NCBI GenBank assembly: GCA_023411445.1
Contig: JAEYOT010000182.1
Coordinates: 1-6,669, forward strand
Origin: Pseudomonadota bacterium
GTDB lineage: Bacteria; Myxococcota_A; Polyangia; Polyangiales; Polyangiaceae
Length of the DNA: 6,669 nucleotides
Direction: 5' to 3'
In this document: in pieces, positions 5,309-6,669 of the stretch
How the letters are laid out: each line of letters starts with the position of its first letter
How positions within the stretch are numbered: the stretch's first letter is position 1
Translations under genes and position numbers: made by a program
The notes under the pieces: generated by a model
What the model saw: only the letters and a program-made list of their open reading frames with translations
What the model was told of the DNA's origin: nothing
Database searches by the model: none

Positions 5309-6133
5309 GCTGCGGTCATTCCAATAGTCGGGGAAGATCTCGCTGCCGCTCAGCACGCCGGAGCGCGCGGTCAGGATCTCCGCGCCATCCTCGGTGACGA
5401 GCACGGTGTGCTCGAATTGAGCCGACAGCGAGCCATCACGCGTGACGGCTGTCCAATCGTCGTCCAGCACTTCAACCTCGTAGTCTCCGAGGTTGATCAT
5501 CGGCTCGATCGTGAACGTCATACCGGCTTTCAGCCGAATTCCTGGGCTGCCGTCGCGGTAGTGCTTGACCTGTGGCTCGTCGTGAAAAGTACGCCCGATG
5601 CCGTGTCCGACGAAGTCACGCACGACGGAGCAGCCGTGCGCTTCGGCGAACTCCTGAATCGCAGCGCCGATGTCGCCGAGCCGCGCCCCAGGCTTGACCT
5701 GCGCGATGCCGAGCTCCAGCGACTTCCGCGCGACCTCCACGACGCGCTTCGCGTCCTCCGAAGGTTGGCCGATGTAAAAGGTAGCGGAGGTGTCGCCGTG
5801 GAAGCCCTTGTACAGGTGCGTCACATCGACATTGATGATGTCTCCGTCTTTGAGCACGCGCTTGGGGCTCGGGATGCCGTGGCACACCACCTCGTTGATC
5901 GAGGTGCAGACGCTCTTGGGAAAGCCGCGGTAGTTCAGCGGGGCAGGGCGCGCTCCGAGCTTCAGCGTGTCCGCGTGCACGAAGTCGTTGATCTCTTGCG
6001 TGGTCATGCCGGGGCGGAGCAGCGGACCCACGCGCTCCAGCGTGCCGGCGGCTAGGCGCCCCACTTCGCGCATCAGCGAAATCTCACGTTCGCCCTTGAT
6101 TTCGACGGTTCGCTTGCGGGAGTACATGTCCAT
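5306..6133 (-). CDS. map: Type I methionine aminopeptidase
   Basis: This 275-residue protein is the standard size for bacterial type I MetAP, the dinuclear-metal hydrolase that removes the initiator Met from nascent proteins in the cytoplasm. All active-site residues are present: H85 in NEVVCHGIP, metal ligands D103 (NVDVT), D114 (HGDTSATF), H177 (GHGIG), E210 (TIEPM) and E241 (QFEHT), and substrate-binding H184 (FHDEP). There is no SEC-C zinc-finger extension. The ATG at 6133 gives the N-terminus MDMYSRKRTVEIK; a second ATG two codons on (6127) is an equally possible start, since the only Shine-Dalgarno-like AGGA is 13 bases before the first. Usual neighbours of map in many bacteria (adk, secY, infA, rpsB) are absent, so this may be a stand-alone or additional copy. 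It is divergent from a secreted-protein gene and shares strand with the Fic-like gene 263 bases downstream. Confidence 0.96.
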   Translation of the reverse strand: MDMYSRKRTVEIKGEREISLMREVGRLAAGTLERVGPLLRPGMTTQEINDFVHADTLKLGARPAPLNYRGFPKSVCTSINEVVCHGIPSPKRVLKDGDIINVDVTHLYKGFHGDTSATFYIGQPSEDAKRVVEVARKSLELGIAQVKPGARLGDIGAAIQEFAEAHGCSVVRDFVGHGIGRTFHDEPQVKHYRDGSPGIRLKAGMTFTIEPMINLGDYEVEVLDDDWTAVTRDGSLSAQFEHTVLVTEDGAEILTARSGVLSGSEIFPDYWNDRS

Positions 6134-6179
6134 CGCTCGTGGCGGTTCCTAGCCCATCACGGCCAGCGCCGCCACCAGG

Positions 6180-6212
6180 CGGACCAGCTGACTCGATCAG
6201 CGGCCTGGTCCG
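6180..6212. repeat. Strong dyad in the map leader
   Basis: CGGACCAG (6180-6187) pairs with CTGGTCCG (6205-6212), and the inner CTGA (6188-6191) with TCAG (6197-6200) closes a 5-base loop, leaving CGGC bulged. It lies 47 bases upstream of the map start, at or just after the likely transcription start, where it could be an operator or a 5' leader hairpin. The symmetry is seen; a regulatory role is inferred. Confidence 0.45.
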
Positions 6213-6216
6213 GGCC

Positions 6217-6245
6217 AGAATAACCCCACCCCACCGCTCGTCGAA
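6217..6245 (-). promoter_or_regulatory. Weak candidate promoter for map
   Basis: On the minus strand TATTCT (6222-6217, four of six to the -10) lies 17 bases from TTCGAC (6245-6240), which is a poor -35. A G-rich tract (GGTGGGGTGGGG) fills the spacer. The predicted start near 6210 falls in the dyad at 6180-6212. Confidence 0.2.
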
Positions 6246-6281
6246 CTCACGTCTTCTCACAGCCTGCGCCGCGGCGAAGTC

Positions 6282-6309
6282 TTGAGCCGGTCGGAGCTCG
6301 GATGATACG
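6282..6309 (+). promoter_or_regulatory. Weak candidate promoter for the secreted-protein gene
   Basis: TTGAGC (6282-6287) and GATACG (6304-6309) are separated by 16 bases. The -35 resembles the consensus, the -10 matches at three of six. Transcription would start about 30 bases before the ATG at 6346. Confidence 0.25.
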
Positions 6310-6330
6310 TTGCCGCCACTCGCGGGATCC

Positions 6331-6334
6331 GGAG
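6331..6334 (+). promoter_or_regulatory. Ribosome binding site of the secreted-protein gene
   Basis: GGAG (within GGAGAAAAAT) lies 11 bases before the ATG at 6346. The spacing is slightly long, but it is the only purine-rich Shine-Dalgarno match nearby and supports that start. Confidence 0.5.
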
Positions 6335-6345
6335 AAAAATAGCCA

Positions 6346-6669
6346 ATGAAGCTCAAACACATCGCCACCGTCGCCTTCACGAGCCTCGCGGCTCTCGTTC
6401 TCTCGGTCCAGGCCAGCTCGGCGGCACCGCCCAAGGCCGCGGCGGGGAAGGCGCAGGCGGGCGGCGGTGTGCTGCCGAAGACCCTGCCCATGCCGGTCTT
6501 CGCCGGTCTCAAGTTCGGGATGAGCTTGGAGCAAATCGCCAAGCTCAACGACAAGGAGCTGGACGCCGAGTACAAGAAGCGCTTCCTCACCGCCAGCCCC
6601 ACGGAGACGCTGGGTATCGAAGACGAGCTGCGGGACAAGAAGGCGGTCTTCCGTCGGAGCCGTATCGAG
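6346..6669 (+). CDS. Secreted or periplasmic protein of unknown function, 3' truncated
   Basis: The first 108 codons are present and the frame is open to the window edge. Residues 1-26 form a clear Sec signal peptide: MKLKH, a hydrophobic core FTSLAALVLSV and probable cleavage at SSA before APPK. There is no lipobox Cys, so it is not a lipoprotein. An Ala/Gly/Lys/Pro linker (27-42) follows, then a mixed region that begins LPMPVFAGLKFGMSLEQIAKL and becomes rich in charged residues (Asp, Glu, Lys, Arg), suggesting a soluble, mainly helical domain. No family was recognised. The G+C-rich codon use matches its neighbours. It is divergent from map, and the 212-base space between them can hold promoters for both. 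Confidence 0.75.
   Translation, partial: MKLKHIATVAFTSLAALVLSVQASSAAPPKAAAGKAQAGGGVLPKTLPMPVFAGLKFGMSLEQIAKLNDKELDAEYKKRFLTASPTETLGIEDELRDKKAVFRRSRIE

Noticed and set aside
5276..6055. Plus-strand open frame across map
   Set aside because: It is antisense to a methionine aminopeptidase with all catalytic residues and shows no recognisable motif.
6084..6638. Minus-strand open frame across the divergent region and the secreted-protein gene
   Set aside because: It overlaps both the map start and a signal-peptide gene with a Shine-Dalgarno; its Ser-rich sequence has no family features.

Overview
This window reads as a piece of a GC-rich chromosome, probably from a delta-proteobacterium of the myxobacterial (Myxococcota/Polyangia) type. 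That placement is inferred from the strong G/C bias at third codon positions, the NtrC-type regulator next to a TolC-like porin, and a very long Lys/Glu/Arg/Ala-rich coiled protein. No rRNA, tRNA, CRISPR array, insertion sequence or integrase was seen.

Layout. Bases 2-187 (+) are the 3' end of a gene whose product ends like a GGDEF (diguanylate cyclase) domain with an Arg/Pro/Ser-rich tail. Its stop codon overlaps the start of a sigma-54-dependent, NtrC-family response regulator (184-1647, +). Four bases later comes a TolC-family outer-membrane efflux protein (1652-3145, +). The three genes look like one translationally coupled operon linking signalling to an envelope export channel. A strong hairpin sits on the TolC stop codon, in the convergent junction with the next gene.

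On the opposite strand, 3165-5042 encodes a 625-residue modular protein. It has a histone-H1-like basic N-terminus, about 180 residues of highly charged, probably rigid helix with 11-residue repeats, a Pro-rich hinge, a Fic-fold domain and a strongly acidic C-terminus. The Fic active-site motif is recognisable but lacks the catalytic His, the acidic metal ligand and the Asn and first Arg of the consensus. This is the most unusual object in the window and looks like a pseudo-Fic protein. Inside its helix region lies a correctly phased A AAA AAG heptamer, the slippery site known from dnaX, with a GC-rich stem six bases downstream.

Further right, also on the minus strand, is a complete type I methionine aminopeptidase (map, 5306-6133) with all metal ligands. 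The 263-base gap between map and the Fic-like gene holds several inverted repeats and a plausible promoter. A 212-base divergent region (6134-6345) follows, with a strong dyad in the map leader. The window ends inside a plus-strand gene for a secreted protein of unknown function (6346-6669, truncated).

How the genes work together: the left operon is a plausible unit (c-di-GMP signalling, sigma-54 activation, export). Nothing in the sequence ties the Fic-like protein or map to it functionally. They are convergent to it and probably independently transcribed.
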